Below are positions 32,734-41,574 of a stretch of 64,000 bases of DNA, piece by piece. The stretch's first letter is position 1. The number at the start of each line of letters is the position of its first letter. This DNA is from Scardovia wiggsiae (GTDB lineage Bacteria; Actinomycetota; Actinomycetes; Actinomycetales; Bifidobacteriaceae). Made by a program: the position numbers and the translations under genes. The stretch is taken from contig NZ_CP157350.1 of NCBI RefSeq assembly GCF_051045985.1, positions 372,001 to 436,000 of the forward strand, read 5' to 3'. The notes beneath the pieces were generated by a model. It was not told the DNA's origin. It searched no databases and saw only the letters and a program-made list of their open reading frames with translations.

Positions 32734-34410
32734 TCAGCCTTCCAGAGCTTTATCTACTACGGATGCGGCTTCTTCAAGCACTGTGTCCAGGACCTCTTCA
32801 GACACGAAGGACTCCGCATATACCTTATAAATATTTTCCGTACCGGATGGACGGGCAGCGAACCAGTTATCCTTAGTCGTTACCTTGATCCCGCCGATCG
32901 GTGCATTATTGCCGGGAGCCTCGGTCATTTTCTGTTCAATAGGCTCTCCGCCGAGAACGGTATCTGTTACCGACTGCGGCGTAAGGCCGGCAAACTTCTG
33001 CTTCTGCTCCAGGGTCGTGGGCGTATCTACACGCTTGTACCAGCTTTCGCCAAAACGCGCTACCTGTTCCTCATGGAGCTGCCCTGGGTTCTTACCTGTT
33101 TCGGCAGTGATCTCTGCAGCAAGGAGGTCGGGGATGATGCCATCCTTATCGGTAGTCCATACATGGCCGTCAAAGCGGAGGAAACTCATGCCGGAACTTT
33201 CCTCTCCGCCGAAACCTACTTCGCCGTTGAACAGCGGGTCAACGAACCATTTGAAGCCTACGGGGACTTCTACAAGCCTGGCGTTGATCGAAGCAGCTAC
33301 ACGGTCAATAAGCGATGACGATACAAGTGTTTTACCTACGCCCGCACCTGCCGGCCATCCCGGGCGGTTTCCTCCGAACAGGTATTCCACACATACGGCT
33401 ATGTAATGGTTAGGGTTCATAACACCGGTACCGGGGCATACGATGCCGTGGCGGTCGGCGTCGGGGTCTGTCCCGCCTACAAGGTCATACTGGTCCCAGG
33501 CCCCTGCATTAAGGCGGTCTACAAGGCCTTTCATAGCGTAGGGGGAGCTTGGATCCATGCGTATCTTGCCGTCATGGTCAATCGTCATGAAGGACCACTG
33601 GGGGTCAACTTTGGGGTTGACTACGCCAATATTAAGCCCGTATTTTTCGTTGATAAGGTCCCAGTAATTGACCGATGCTCCGCCGAGCGGGTCAATGCCC
33701 AGGCGTACCCCGGAATCTTTAATAAGCTGGAAATCAATAACATTCTTCAGATCATCAACATAGTGTTCCCGGTAATCGAAACGCTCAATAAGGTCTGAAG
33801 CGATTGCCTGGCTGAACGGGATACGGGCTATATTCTTCCAGTCGGGGAGGAGCTCGTTTGCCCGCTGCGCAATAGCATTCGTTGTTTCAGCAGGTGCAGG
33901 GCCCCCTGTTGGAGGGTCGTATTTGAAGCCGCCGTCAGTTGGCGGGTTATGCGATGGGGTAACCACAATACCGTCAGCAAGGTCAGGGCCGCTGAAACGC
34001 TGTGTGCCGTCCGTCGCGCGGTTATGTGTCAGAATCGCCTGTGAGACAGTTGGCGTTGGGGTGTAGTCATCGCGTGAATCAATACGCACGTGCACACCAT
34101 TGGCGGTAAGTACTTCAATTGCAGTTTTCCACGCAGGGAGGCTGAGCGCATGGGTGTCCCGCCCAATATAGAGCGGGCCGTCAATATGGGCCTGGGCGCG
34201 ATATTCGGCAATCGCCTGGGTTATCGCAACGATATGGGCTTCATTGAAGGATGTTTTCAAACTGGAGCCGCGATGCCCGGATGTACCGAAAGCAACTCTC
34301 TGCTCAGGTACAGCAGCATCAGGGATAAGGTCATAGTATGAGCCTAGGACCTCGTCAACATTGATCAGATCTTCTGGGGTGGCGGGCATTCCCGCATTAT
34401 TCGCAACCAT
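32734..34410 (-). CDS. pgm: Phosphoglucomutase (alpha-D-glucose phosphate-specific)
   Basis: 558 residues. Interconverts glucose 1- and 6-phosphate. Motifs: AFGTSGHRGSSL, phosphoserine loop VVTPSHNPPTDGGFKY, metal loop DPDADRHG, sugar loop GFGGEESSG and phosphate loop ARPSGTENIYKVYAE. The start is ATG at 34410; the frame runs to a TTG at 34431 without support. The terminator lies downstream and the lipid-kinase gene is 73 bases upstream on the same strand, so the two may be transcribed together. Confidence 0.95.
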   Translation of the reverse strand: MVANNAGMPATPEDLINVDEVLGSYYDLIPDAAVPEQRVAFGTSGHRGSSLKTSFNEAHIVAITQAIAEYRAQAHIDGPLYIGRDTHALSLPAWKTAIEVLTANGVHVRIDSRDDYTPTPTVSQAILTHNRATDGTQRFSGPDLADGIVVTPSHNPPTDGGFKYDPPTGGPAPAETTNAIAQRANELLPDWKNIARIPFSQAIASDLIERFDYREHYVDDLKNVIDFQLIKDSGVRLGIDPLGGASVNYWDLINEKYGLNIGVVNPKVDPQWSFMTIDHDGKIRMDPSSPYAMKGLVDRLNAGAWDQYDLVGGTDPDADRHGIVCPGTGVMNPNHYIAVCVEYLFGGNRPGWPAGAGVGKTLVSSSLIDRVAASINARLVEVPVGFKWFVDPLFNGEVGFGGEESSGMSFLRFDGHVWTTDKDGIIPDLLAAEITAETGKNPGQLHEEQVARFGESWYKRVDTPTTLEQKQKFAGLTPQSVTDTVLGGEPIEQKMTEAPGNNAPIGGIKVTTKDNWFAARPSGTENIYKVYAESFVSEEVLDTVLEEAASVVDKALEG

Positions 34411-34483
34411 ATATCTATTGTGCCACGCCAAGCCGACGCAAACCTTAAAATATTATGGATTTTTATAGCGGTCCATACGGATT

Positions 34484-35773
34484 TCACATAAGCAGGCTGC
34501 TGCCGGTCCCTGGCTGTTCCGGGATATCAGCACGGACTGCTGTACTGGTGTTTTCTGATGCAGCCGTCTGGGGCTGCCCTGACACCGGCCCGGGATCCGC
34601 CGAAACCGGGTTTGCGTCCGCCGCAGCAGTATCCCCGGTGCTGCCGGTAATGGGGGAGAGGACTCCTGTTGCGTCAACAGCTCCGCCCGTTTGAGGTGCC
34701 CGGACTATCAGCGAGTTGTGGTCAACAGTAAAACGGATATGCTGCGTCTTTTCAAGGATATCCCCATCAACTTCTGCCAGCACAGGTTTATCAAGCATGA
34801 TCTCTGCACTGCTGCCCTGATATTGCCTTACTTTTGATTTTTGTGATATCGGGCTTTGCTCAGAACGTCTGGTAAGTGTCTGATGGATAACATCAACGAG
34901 GAGGTTGAACCATCCCCATAAGCCGTGAGTAGTATCGATCGTTTCAAAATCCAGTATGCCGTCATTGTAGCGGGCGTCCGGCATAAGCGTAAATCCGGGT
35001 ATCCTCCCGCAGTTTCCTGCCATGAATGTGCGGAAAGTTTCCCCGCGCATTTCGTGCATTGTCCCGTCGGCTTCCGTGAGGATGACCGTCCCGCAGTTCC
35101 GGGACCCGAACAGATGCTTGAATGCCCCCCAGAAGTAAGCAAACCAGCTGATTGATTTTTTCAGGTTCGGATCGGTGTCGTCAATCATCTGGGCATCAAA
35201 ACCGACGCCGGCAATAATAAGGAAGCCGTGTTTATGCCCAGGGTCATCCGAGTCCAGAAGGGCCATGCGTCCCATATCGACTCTGCGTGATCCATGCGAC
35301 GTGGCAATCGTCATTGCAGCTTCTATATTGTCTACAGGGATCCCCATATTGCGTGCAAAAAGGTTTCCGGTGCCGATAGGTATGATGCCGAATGCGTGTG
35401 TTGTCCCCGACATCGCGCTTGCAGCGGTGCGTACCGTGCCGTCGCCGCCGCATGCAATAACAACATCTGCATTATAGCGTTCGAGGGCTTCCTTTGCACA
35501 GACATAGCCGTCTTTATCGAGTTTCGTATCAATAAAAATTTCGTTGGTTATGCCATGGCTTTCACAATACCGTTCTATATATGCCCTGGTTGCCCGGGCC
35601 TGTGGTTTTGAAGGATTGATAATAAAGGCGTAGCTGACCTTATCGCCGTAGCGCTGCCCTGCCTGGGTGATCTCGTGGCGGCGGCGCAGCAGCACAATAA
35701 GGCCTGCTGTTGTAGCAACCGTAATAAGCGCTGCAACAATACACAGGGCTATTATTATCTGTCCTTGGACCAT
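34484..35773 (-). CDS. Diacylglycerol kinase-like lipid kinase with N-terminal membrane helix
   Basis: 429 residues. An N-terminal helix (IIIALCIVAALITVATTAGLIVLL) anchors a DAGK catalytic domain: SYAFIINPSKPQARA, the ATP-binding VVIACGGDGTVRTAASAM and GIIPIGTGNLFARNMGI motifs, and a C-terminal beta-sandwich (SSAEIMLDKPVLAEVDGDIL). Members phosphorylate diacylglycerol or related lipids. The last 70 residues are a Pro/Ser/Thr-rich, low-complexity tail. Last host gene before the prophage. Confidence 0.88.
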   Translation of the reverse strand: MVQGQIIIALCIVAALITVATTAGLIVLLRRRHEITQAGQRYGDKVSYAFIINPSKPQARATRAYIERYCESHGITNEIFIDTKLDKDGYVCAKEALERYNADVVIACGGDGTVRTAASAMSGTTHAFGIIPIGTGNLFARNMGIPVDNIEAAMTIATSHGSRRVDMGRMALLDSDDPGHKHGFLIIAGVGFDAQMIDDTDPNLKKSISWFAYFWGAFKHLFGSRNCGTVILTEADGTMHEMRGETFRTFMAGNCGRIPGFTLMPDARYNDGILDFETIDTTHGLWGWFNLLVDVIHQTLTRRSEQSPISQKSKVRQYQGSSAEIMLDKPVLAEVDGDILEKTQHIRFTVDHNSLIVRAPQTGGAVDATGVLSPITGSTGDTAAADANPVSADPGPVSGQPQTAASENTSTAVRADIPEQPGTGSSLLM

Positions 35774-36047
35774 AACTATCAGTATGCCTCAAATCCTGTC
35801 CGCGGGCGGGTGCTGCAGGAAAAATCCCCTGATTCTGCACGAACGCAAGGCAGGAACAGGGAATGTCTTGGAGGAATAATTAATTGTGATTAACTAAGCC
35901 GTCACGGTTTGTGCGCTTGTTTTTGTTGTGTTTTTTGTTGTTTAAATCCTGCTTTATTGTGCTTGATTCTGCCAGATTCCTATTATAAGAGCGCAAGGGG
36001 AGAAGCCTTACGTAACAGCCTATTCTAAGGGTTTTTGGCATAAAATA

Positions 36048-36077
36048 AGCCCTCACAGCAGATGTACCGTGAGGGCT
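36048..36077 (-). terminator. Hairpin terminator near the prophage left end
   Basis: AGCCCTCAC and GTGAGGGCT form a perfect 9-bp stem with a 12-base loop. On the minus strand it is followed by TTATTTTATG, fair for an intrinsic terminator. It is a second stop for leftward prophage transcription or belongs to host DNA. Confidence 0.6.
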
Positions 36078-36169
36078 GGGGCGGACAGGGTGGGATCCAT
36101 ATGCACTGGCCATATGCCTTTATTTTGAATAGTATTTAGAGAATATCCTTGATTTTTGGGGTGTATTAT

Positions 36170-36202
36170 GGGGGGGGGTATGGCATGAAAAATACCCCCC
36201 CC
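36170..36202. repeat. Homopolymer hairpin: G9 and C8 tracts
   Basis: Nine G (36170-36178) then TAT, ten bases, ATA and eight C (36195-36202): an 11-bp perfect stem made mostly of a G-run. Such tracts are slippage-prone and can form a G-quadruplex on one strand. It lies in the junction spacer, not in a gene. Confidence 0.7.
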
Positions 36203-36305
36203 ACCCGATGCTTTAATCGGGCGGACACGAGGGTGGAAACGCACAACCATCGAACAATGGGACACGCAACGTCCAGGACATGGAGGCAGACCCAAAGCAA
36301 AACAA

Positions 36306-36356
36306 TAAAAAAATTTGCCCCTCCCACCCCAGCATAAAACCGGGGGAGAGGGGCAA
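36306..36356 (-). terminator. Intrinsic terminator of the prophage late operon
   Basis: On the minus strand TTGCCCCTC and GAGGGGCAA (36315-36356) form a 9-bp stem, with CCCCGG-type inner pairing, followed by ATTTTTTTATTG. It lies 23 bases after the holin-like gene and closes the leftward late transcript. Confidence 0.88.
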
Positions 36357-36378
36357 AACCATACCAAAAAAGGGGCAG

Positions 36379-36681
36379 TTACATAGAAGAAAGCCGCAAT
36401 GGGTTATATGCAACACCGCAGCTAGCCGCAATAAAACCGGCAGCAGTCGAGATGAAACCACCGATATCAGCCAGGCCAAACGTCATGAAACCGAGCCCGA
36501 CCACAGACGCTACCAGGCCCACAACGTAAATTATGGTCCTTACCATGTCATTAAAAACAGGCGTATAACCCTTGGCCGCCTCCTGCTCAGAATCTACATG
36601 GCTAACCGGCTTACCCGATCCTGTTTCCGTGCTTGTGGGGATTGTTGCATCAACCTGCAGTGTAGTATTCGTATCTGTCAT
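36379..36681 (-). CDS. Holin-like protein, two membrane segments
   Basis: 100 residues from ATG 36681 behind GGAAGGTAAT. After a polar N-terminus come two hydrophobic segments, VRTIIYVVGLVASVVGLGFM and FISTAAGFIAASCGVAYNPL, separated by a short turn, the arrangement of class II phage holins. It directly follows the endolysin gene. Holins time lysis by piercing the membrane. The open frame further upstream overlaps the endolysin and is not used. Sequence family not firmly recognised; position is the main evidence. Confidence 0.7.
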   Translation of the reverse strand: MTDTNTTLQVDATIPTSTETGSGKPVSHVDSEQEAAKGYTPVFNDMVRTIIYVVGLVASVVGLGFMTFGLADIGGFISTAAGFIAASCGVAYNPLRLSSM

Positions 36682-36700
36682 AATATTACCTTCCTTATTT

Positions 36701-37624
36701 TTACCAGAGTTTGTTATTGTTGAGGGCTGTCTGTATTGCCCGCACAGTCTTATTACCGGCGATACCATCAGTATCCACGCCCAGCCGGGCTTGCCAGGCA
36801 CGGATAGTGTTGTAGCCAATAAGACCATCAGGAGCTACACCCAGCTTTGCCTGGAGGCTGCGTACGGCTTTACTGCCGGCCGGATTAGTACCCCACTGCC
36901 AGCCTGTCGTAGCCCTGGGCACCCGCCACCGGTTCGTGTTAAGCTGGTGATCGAACTGCCCATCGTCAGGCGTACCCACTAGCTGCTGGACCCTTTTAAT
37001 AGTGCCCGCACCCCACAGCCCATCAACATCAATCTGAGGGATCCCATGAGCGGCTGCGTTCACTACCTTATTGATAATCCGGTTCACTGCCGGGATAACA
37101 ACAGTTTCCACTTTGCCGCCGGTCATCTCATCATAATATTTCTGCGCACGCCGCATATACGCCTCATGCTGAGACCCATTAATACTCCCCGGACACTGCG
37201 TAGGAGCAAAATACGAATGCGGAAACACATTACGCAACCAAGTTGGCCGCCCCAACCTATACGCCTTACACAGTGCGGCTACCAGGTGAGCCCCATTATC
37301 CAATGTCGCTTCCGATATTGTCCATGGGTTTGATGTGATGTCCGCATGTTCGATAGCAATACTGGTCATGTTTGCCAGGCTGTTAGCCGCATTCCAACTC
37401 GTATCCGCGTCATGGACCAGCTGGCCAATCCACCCTTTCGCATCAACCTGATATTGGGCTGAAGCAGCACGGTTCTGCCATGTCTGCCAACAGCCCTGCA
37501 CACTCAGATTCGCCGCATTATGATGCAGAATAACCTTATCTATTCTATGGCCTGCACGGCCTTTCGTGTAATGCCTGGACAGGAGCTTATACTCGTCCGG
37601 CTCCAAAGACTCCCAATTCCTCAC
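36701..37624 (-). CDS. Endolysin: N-acetylmuramoyl-L-alanine amidase with peptidoglycan-binding repeats
   Basis: 307 residues. The N-terminal Amidase_2/PGRP domain (about 1-165) has zinc ligands expected in VILHHNA and FPHSYFAPTQCPG, and IAIEHAD. Then come at least two peptidoglycan-binding repeats of the form VRSLQAKLGVAPDGLIGYNT and a second VDTDGIAGNKTVRAIQTAL, after an earlier one (VDGLWGAGTIKRVQQLVG). No signal peptide, so it depends on a holin. It cuts the bond between muramic acid and the stem peptide of the host wall. Confidence 0.92.
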   Translation of the reverse strand: MRNWESLEPDEYKLLSRHYTKGRAGHRIDKVILHHNAANLSVQGCWQTWQNRAASAQYQVDAKGWIGQLVHDADTSWNAANSLANMTSIAIEHADITSNPWTISEATLDNGAHLVAALCKAYRLGRPTWLRNVFPHSYFAPTQCPGSINGSQHEAYMRRAQKYYDEMTGGKVETVVIPAVNRIINKVVNAAAHGIPQIDVDGLWGAGTIKRVQQLVGTPDDGQFDHQLNTNRWRVPRATTGWQWGTNPAGSKAVRSLQAKLGVAPDGLIGYNTIRAWQARLGVDTDGIAGNKTVRAIQTALNNNKLW

Positions 37625-38121
37625 AGAATCTCCTTCCTATGTTTCTTACGTTTTTTATGTTTAGACTCAGACAGCCCAGTAGGAGCTACGGTTGCATCTA
37701 AACCTAATTGTGTTGTAGCCTGCTCAACCTCACTGCGGATACTATCCGGCAAACGGGGCTTAGGGTGGGTTTTACTCCACTTCGGATCTAACACATCACA
37801 CAACTGGCCTATCCAATGCCCAATAGCCCGCAGGTAAGCAGTAAACTCTAAATCTTTCTGACGACTCTGCAGAAGCTCGGTTTCCGCATTCCTGCGCTTT
37901 TCCTCCTCAGACACCACCAGATTCGACAGAAAACCGATACGTTTATCCTGGGCTGTAATATCCCTATGCAAGCCTTCTATTGTTTCTTGCATACTCTTAT
38001 ACGACTCGCTATCCCTGTTACGTTTATTCACCATCACGGTGATAATGCTGATAAGCAGGCTTATCGCACCGGTTATAAGAGCAACAATGATAGTAGTATC
38101 CAACTGTGCCGGATTAAACAC
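37621..38121 (-). CDS. Phage membrane protein with coiled coil (lysis module)
   Basis: 166 residues. One membrane segment (IIVALITGAISLLISIITVM), then a long charged coiled coil (RDSESYKSMQETIEGLHRDI to LLQSRQKD) and a basic tail ending KHKKRKKHRKEIL. The stop overlaps the endolysin start by 4 bases. The layout resembles DUF2746-type or holin-accessory proteins in actinophage lysis cassettes. Not firmly recognised; it may be an additional holin, a spanin-like protein or a membrane anchor. Confidence 0.55.
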   Translation of the reverse strand: MFNPAQLDTTIIVALITGAISLLISIITVMVNKRNRDSESYKSMQETIEGLHRDITAQDKRIGFLSNLVVSEEEKRRNAETELLQSRQKDLEFTAYLRAIGHWIGQLCDVLDPKWSKTHPKPRLPDSIRSEVEQATTQLGLDATVAPTGLSESKHKKRKKHRKEIL

Positions 38122-38133
38122 ATTCCTTCTCCT

Positions 38134-39078
38134 CTAGTTGATATTCCAGGAGACAGAGAACTGCACCCAACCATTCAACTGTAGGGTTTGATTCCCGTCA
38201 ATCTTACGCAGTCCGAAGCGGGTACCGTTCAGATACACGTAGATAGCGTTCGTGTTGGAAGCGTTGCTAACCGCCTGGACGTGAATTTCGTGTGGGGTTT
38301 TCAGCCGCTCGTCCAAAGTAAACACGTCCTCGATAAACCAAGCGTTACGTGTATCTAAAGCAGCTGTAATCCTGTTAAGGATACCAGTCACAGTAACAGT
38401 ATGCCCGTCCTGCAGGCGGGCAGTCAAATGGTCCACATGCCAAAACGTGCCATTAGACAGTTTGATGAGATTAGTTACGTCACCGGAATACAGCTTCCAC
38501 TCGCCATCAGAATACATGTACTCCATACCACTCGAAAGTTGTACTATCTGCCCGTCAGATACAGTAAGATTATTCATCACATCGGTAGACGGGCACACCA
38601 CGGTCCCAGTGCTCGTAATGAGCGGGATGAGCATATTGCTGACCCCGCTCGTAATGCGGGCGAGTACCAGACCGGGAATATTCGCATCACTAGTTGTCCC
38701 CGGAAATGTTTTAACCTCTAAGCTTGGAATGTCTCCATGTCCCATAGACGGGTCATTAATGACTACGGCTATCTTATAATCCCCAGATGGGGAGTCTAAG
38801 GTGAGTGATACTGCTTCAGGGATACTGTAGGTGTATGCACCTGTAGCTTCGAAAGGCCTGCAAACACCCGCATGCGGTGCTACTGTAACCGTGCTTGAGT
38901 CAACTGTGACGAGAGGCTGCTCCGCACCGTACCTCACCCCGCCGATAACCCCGAAAGGCGTACCGTTAGCCGGCCCCAGAAAACTATTGACAAGTCTACG
39001 GAAGTTGTCTGCAGTATATTCTGGTTTACTATTTTGCGCGGTCAGCGGGTGTGCAACCATATTATCGCTTGTTACCAT
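38134..39078 (-). CDS. Phage minor structural protein (probable tail fibre/baseplate)
   Basis: 314 residues, mostly beta-predicted. An N-terminal NSFLGPANGTPFGVIGGVRY and the central domain with VTVAPHAGVCRPFEATGAYT are typical of siphovirus upper-baseplate or fibre proteins downstream of the tail-associated gene; the C-terminal third (VSNASNTNAIYVYLNGTRFG) may be the host-binding head. No catalytic motif. Position between the tail proteins and the lysis genes supports a receptor-binding role, which is inferred. Confidence 0.6.
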   Translation of the reverse strand: MVTSDNMVAHPLTAQNSKPEYTADNFRRLVNSFLGPANGTPFGVIGGVRYGAEQPLVTVDSSTVTVAPHAGVCRPFEATGAYTYSIPEAVSLTLDSPSGDYKIAVVINDPSMGHGDIPSLEVKTFPGTTSDANIPGLVLARITSGVSNMLIPLITSTGTVVCPSTDVMNNLTVSDGQIVQLSSGMEYMYSDGEWKLYSGDVTNLIKLSNGTFWHVDHLTARLQDGHTVTVTGILNRITAALDTRNAWFIEDVFTLDERLKTPHEIHVQAVSNASNTNAIYVYLNGTRFGLRKIDGNQTLQLNGWVQFSVSWNIN

Positions 39079-39090
39079 AAAAATTTCTCC

Positions 39091-39603
39091 TTAATTGTAG
39101 TAGACGAACATGCATTCAAGCCTTAGGTCGGTGATTGTTACTGCTGTCCCGTTATCCCCATTACTGACGGCCAGGCGGGCTTGGAACTGGTCGTCGGGCA
39201 GGCAGAAAGCGGAGTACGAGCCGGTAGACACATCACTGTCGGGGATTAGGGGTCCGGTCATCTGGTAGAAGCATATCTGTGCCACCTGCCCGTTCAAAGT
39301 AATACACCCGTCTGCCGCACTACTGTTGGCCGCATTCTGCTTATACCGGAGCGTGACCATAGCCATAACATTCGAATACCTGGATATGCGAGGCACAGTA
39401 ATACTGTTAGATAGCCAAATAGTAGGCGAACTGAATGTGAAACTGTCCCTGATATCGGATAGGTGCTCAAAATGAGGGATTGTGGGTATGAGGGAGTTTG
39501 CTACACTTGATTGGGTTTCTGCAACGTCCCTAGTGAGGTCACGTATCATACGCGCTGCCTCATCTTCCCCAGCGGGATAGTTGAATTTACCGCGATTAAC
39601 CAT
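39091..39603 (-). CDS. Phage structural protein, unrecognised
   Basis: 170 residues. The N-terminal 45 residues are helical (GEDEAARMIRDLTRDVAETQ), the rest beta-predicted with TVPRISRYSNVMAMVTLRYK. No domain recognised. It starts with a good SD (AGGGGA) two bases after the stop of the tail-associated gene and belongs to the baseplate block. Confidence 0.5.
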   Translation of the reverse strand: MVNRGKFNYPAGEDEAARMIRDLTRDVAETQSSVANSLIPTIPHFEHLSDIRDSFTFSSPTIWLSNSITVPRISRYSNVMAMVTLRYKQNAANSSAADGCITLNGQVAQICFYQMTGPLIPDSDVSTGSYSAFCLPDDQFQARLAVSNGDNGTAVTITDLRLECMFVYYN

Positions 39604-39605
39604 GA

Positions 39606-40694
39606 TTATTCCCCTGTCCCTGATGACAGTAAATACGGTGTGAGCGTAGCGGAAATCAAATCTATCTTATAGCCGATAAACCGTGCCTGCCCATCTGTAA
39701 AGCCTTGCATCACGTCCGGAGAATCCAACTGCCAGGACACACAATCACCAAGATTCCACTCAACACCCAACTGAGGCATATTAAAAAGGTTGAATCCCAT
39801 CTCAACGGTTGTAACCCCGTTGCGGATTGCTTCAAGTTTTGCTGCAGCATGGGATTCGAGTGTGGCCACGTTCGTAATTGATGTTGAAGGCGTATACACA
39901 TAGTCGATAACAGGCCTACTGTTATCGTACGAGTCATGCCAGGAGGATTGCGGAGTAGTATCCCCGTCCGCACTGCTCATTGCCTTCACGCGGGTAGCCC
40001 CATCTCCACTATTCCACGATTCTATAATTTTAAAACTGCTGAGATTGTCTACTTTAAAGGTTGTGATAGGGGTTTGGCTGCCGATATGGTCATCTACATG
40101 AAGTACAGGATAGTATTCCATGCCTTTTTTCTGCCAGTTAATATACCATTCTGGGCCGTTGCGCAGTTTTGACAACGCTTGTATACAGGACAGGACGCTT
40201 TTCTTATCGTCCAATTTATGGTCTGTATCGTCCCTTCTAATATCCGAGGGGGCGATATCAAGTTGGAGGGCGTTATTTTTCCCGTCGATAGCCCACTTTT
40301 GGACCAGGCTGCCTACAATCTGAGTCTGGAGAACTTGAGTGTAAGCGTCGTTTCCTACTATTTGCCTGTCCAGGTAATCCTCGTAGGTGGCCAGTTTCAG
40401 GGTGATAGCGTTTCCACCGAGTTCCCGGTCGCGCTGGACAATGTTCGCACCCCATAAGGGGTATTCGTTTCCTTCCTGGACGAGCAGGAGGGAGATTTTC
40501 ATGGGTTCTGTGGCGGCTACCCAGTTAACTGGTAGGCCGTCAAATGGTAGGGTTGCGGATAGGGAGGTGCCTTCCATCATGCGCATCTCGATATTCGAAC
40601 ACTGTAGATAGGGTAGTTCGGCTATGACTTTGCCGCTGACCATGCTCACGGCCAGCCAGGATAGATTATCGTAGGTTTGGAGGGTTGAGGTCAC
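39606..40694 (-). CDS. Phage tail-associated protein (Gp37-like, baseplate hub)
   Basis: 362 residues. The text fits the siphovirus ReqiPepy6 Gp37-like/tail-hub family by position and by the DRELGGNAITLKLATYEDYL and WYINWQKKGMEYYPVLHVDD segments: the protein next to Dit that forms the tip of the tail tube. It is shorter than Tal proteins with lytic domains, and no peptidoglycan-hydrolase motif is visible. Overlaps the Dit gene by 4 bases. Confidence 0.7.
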   Translation of the reverse strand: MTSTLQTYDNLSWLAVSMVSGKVIAELPYLQCSNIEMRMMEGTSLSATLPFDGLPVNWVAATEPMKISLLLVQEGNEYPLWGANIVQRDRELGGNAITLKLATYEDYLDRQIVGNDAYTQVLQTQIVGSLVQKWAIDGKNNALQLDIAPSDIRRDDTDHKLDDKKSVLSCIQALSKLRNGPEWYINWQKKGMEYYPVLHVDDHIGSQTPITTFKVDNLSSFKIIESWNSGDGATRVKAMSSADGDTTPQSSWHDSYDNSRPVIDYVYTPSTSITNVATLESHAAAKLEAIRNGVTTVEMGFNLFNMPQLGVEWNLGDCVSWQLDSPDVMQGFTDGQARFIGYKIDLISATLTPYLLSSGTGE

Positions 40695-41563
40695 TTGTAT
40701 GCCTCCCGGAATTGGATTGACAGACGGCCCAACTGAGTATTATCCGCGCTACTGAATCGTAGTACGTTACGTCCCGGCTGGATTTTGAACCATTCACGTC
40801 GGCTGACAATCGGCGCGGCGGGAAGAGTACCATCTACCATGACTTCCTGTTTCGCGGTATTGAATGTCACGTAATGGCCGTCGCCTACAGTGAAGTCCAA
40901 TGCTAGGACCCTACCAGTTTGGACGTGTTCGACCTGCGGGCGGGTAACATACCCATCGATACGGAGTATCAGGTTTGAATCAGCGGTCCCATTACTGGTG
41001 ATTTCGATACTGCCGGATTCTGTTTTCTCCGTGAATATCCAGTTGTTCGGTGTTCCGTCACCTTGGAACTGGTACGGGTAGGTGAGCCCTCCTGACGATT
41101 GAGGTAGCCCAGTACTCCCTGTAAGGGGGTTACCTCCACCGTACATGACTGATTCGGTAGAGACGAATTGGAGGCTGAATTTGAGTGCACTGTCGCCGAC
41201 TGCGTCTACAAGAGCTGCATCAGCCTGCCGTACCGTGGCTAAACGTTGAATACCTTTGAAATCTACGAGGAATGTCTGGTCGCCCAGTAGGAGGCTGCCT
41301 TTGAATCTCTCCCACGCCTTATATACGGTGACCGTATCATCTCCATAAATGTTCCCGGTAACAGTGAAGGAGCGGCCTTTATAGAAGGGACGGTTGGTGT
41401 AATAGCCGTCTGCCCATACGTGCTGTGTTGTGGAGAGGGTGCTTGCTGCCCCGTCAAACACCCCATTAACTTCGTTAACCAGCCACGTGCAGCCTAAACT
41501 GTCCACCCCGTAAAGGGGAGTATCGTTGATGGTGACGTGCAGGTTGCTGTCGTAGCCGGCCAT
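40691..41563 (-). CDS. Distal tail protein (Dit-like)
   Basis: 290 residues. The N-terminal beta domain (NGVFDGAASTLSTTQHVWAD, YKGRSFTVTGNIYGDD) and the C-terminal galectin-like part (NLILRIDGYVTRPQVEHVQT, YVTFNTAKQEVMVDG) match phage tail family Dit proteins, which form the ring joining tail tube and baseplate. It lies directly after the tape measure gene, the fixed position for Dit. Expected hexamer. Confidence 0.8.
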   Translation of the reverse strand: MAGYDSNLHVTINDTPLYGVDSLGCTWLVNEVNGVFDGAASTLSTTQHVWADGYYTNRPFYKGRSFTVTGNIYGDDTVTVYKAWERFKGSLLLGDQTFLVDFKGIQRLATVRQADAALVDAVGDSALKFSLQFVSTESVMYGGGNPLTGSTGLPQSSGGLTYPYQFQGDGTPNNWIFTEKTESGSIEITSNGTADSNLILRIDGYVTRPQVEHVQTGRVLALDFTVGDGHYVTFNTAKQEVMVDGTLPAAPIVSRREWFKIQPGRNVLRFSSADNTQLGRLSIQFREAYK

Positions 41564-41574
41564 ATTATCCCCCT

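Larger units (their letters stand above)
35774..36378. other. 605-bp spacer holding the host-prophage junction
   Basis: No gene is supported. It contains the upstream region of the lipid kinase (AT-rich, T-rich around 35915-35940), a minus-strand hairpin at 36048-36077, a G9/C8 hairpin at 36170-36202, and the terminator of the late operon at 36306-36356. The left attachment site must lie here, most likely between 35900 and 36300. No tRNA end is visible, so I cannot mark the core; the right att site is outside the window. Confidence 0.6.

Noticed and set aside
36048..36110. tRNA 3' end as attachment core
   Set aside because: A CACCCTGTCCGCCCCA-like string on the minus strand resembles an acceptor end, but there is no T-arm or anticodon arm next to it.
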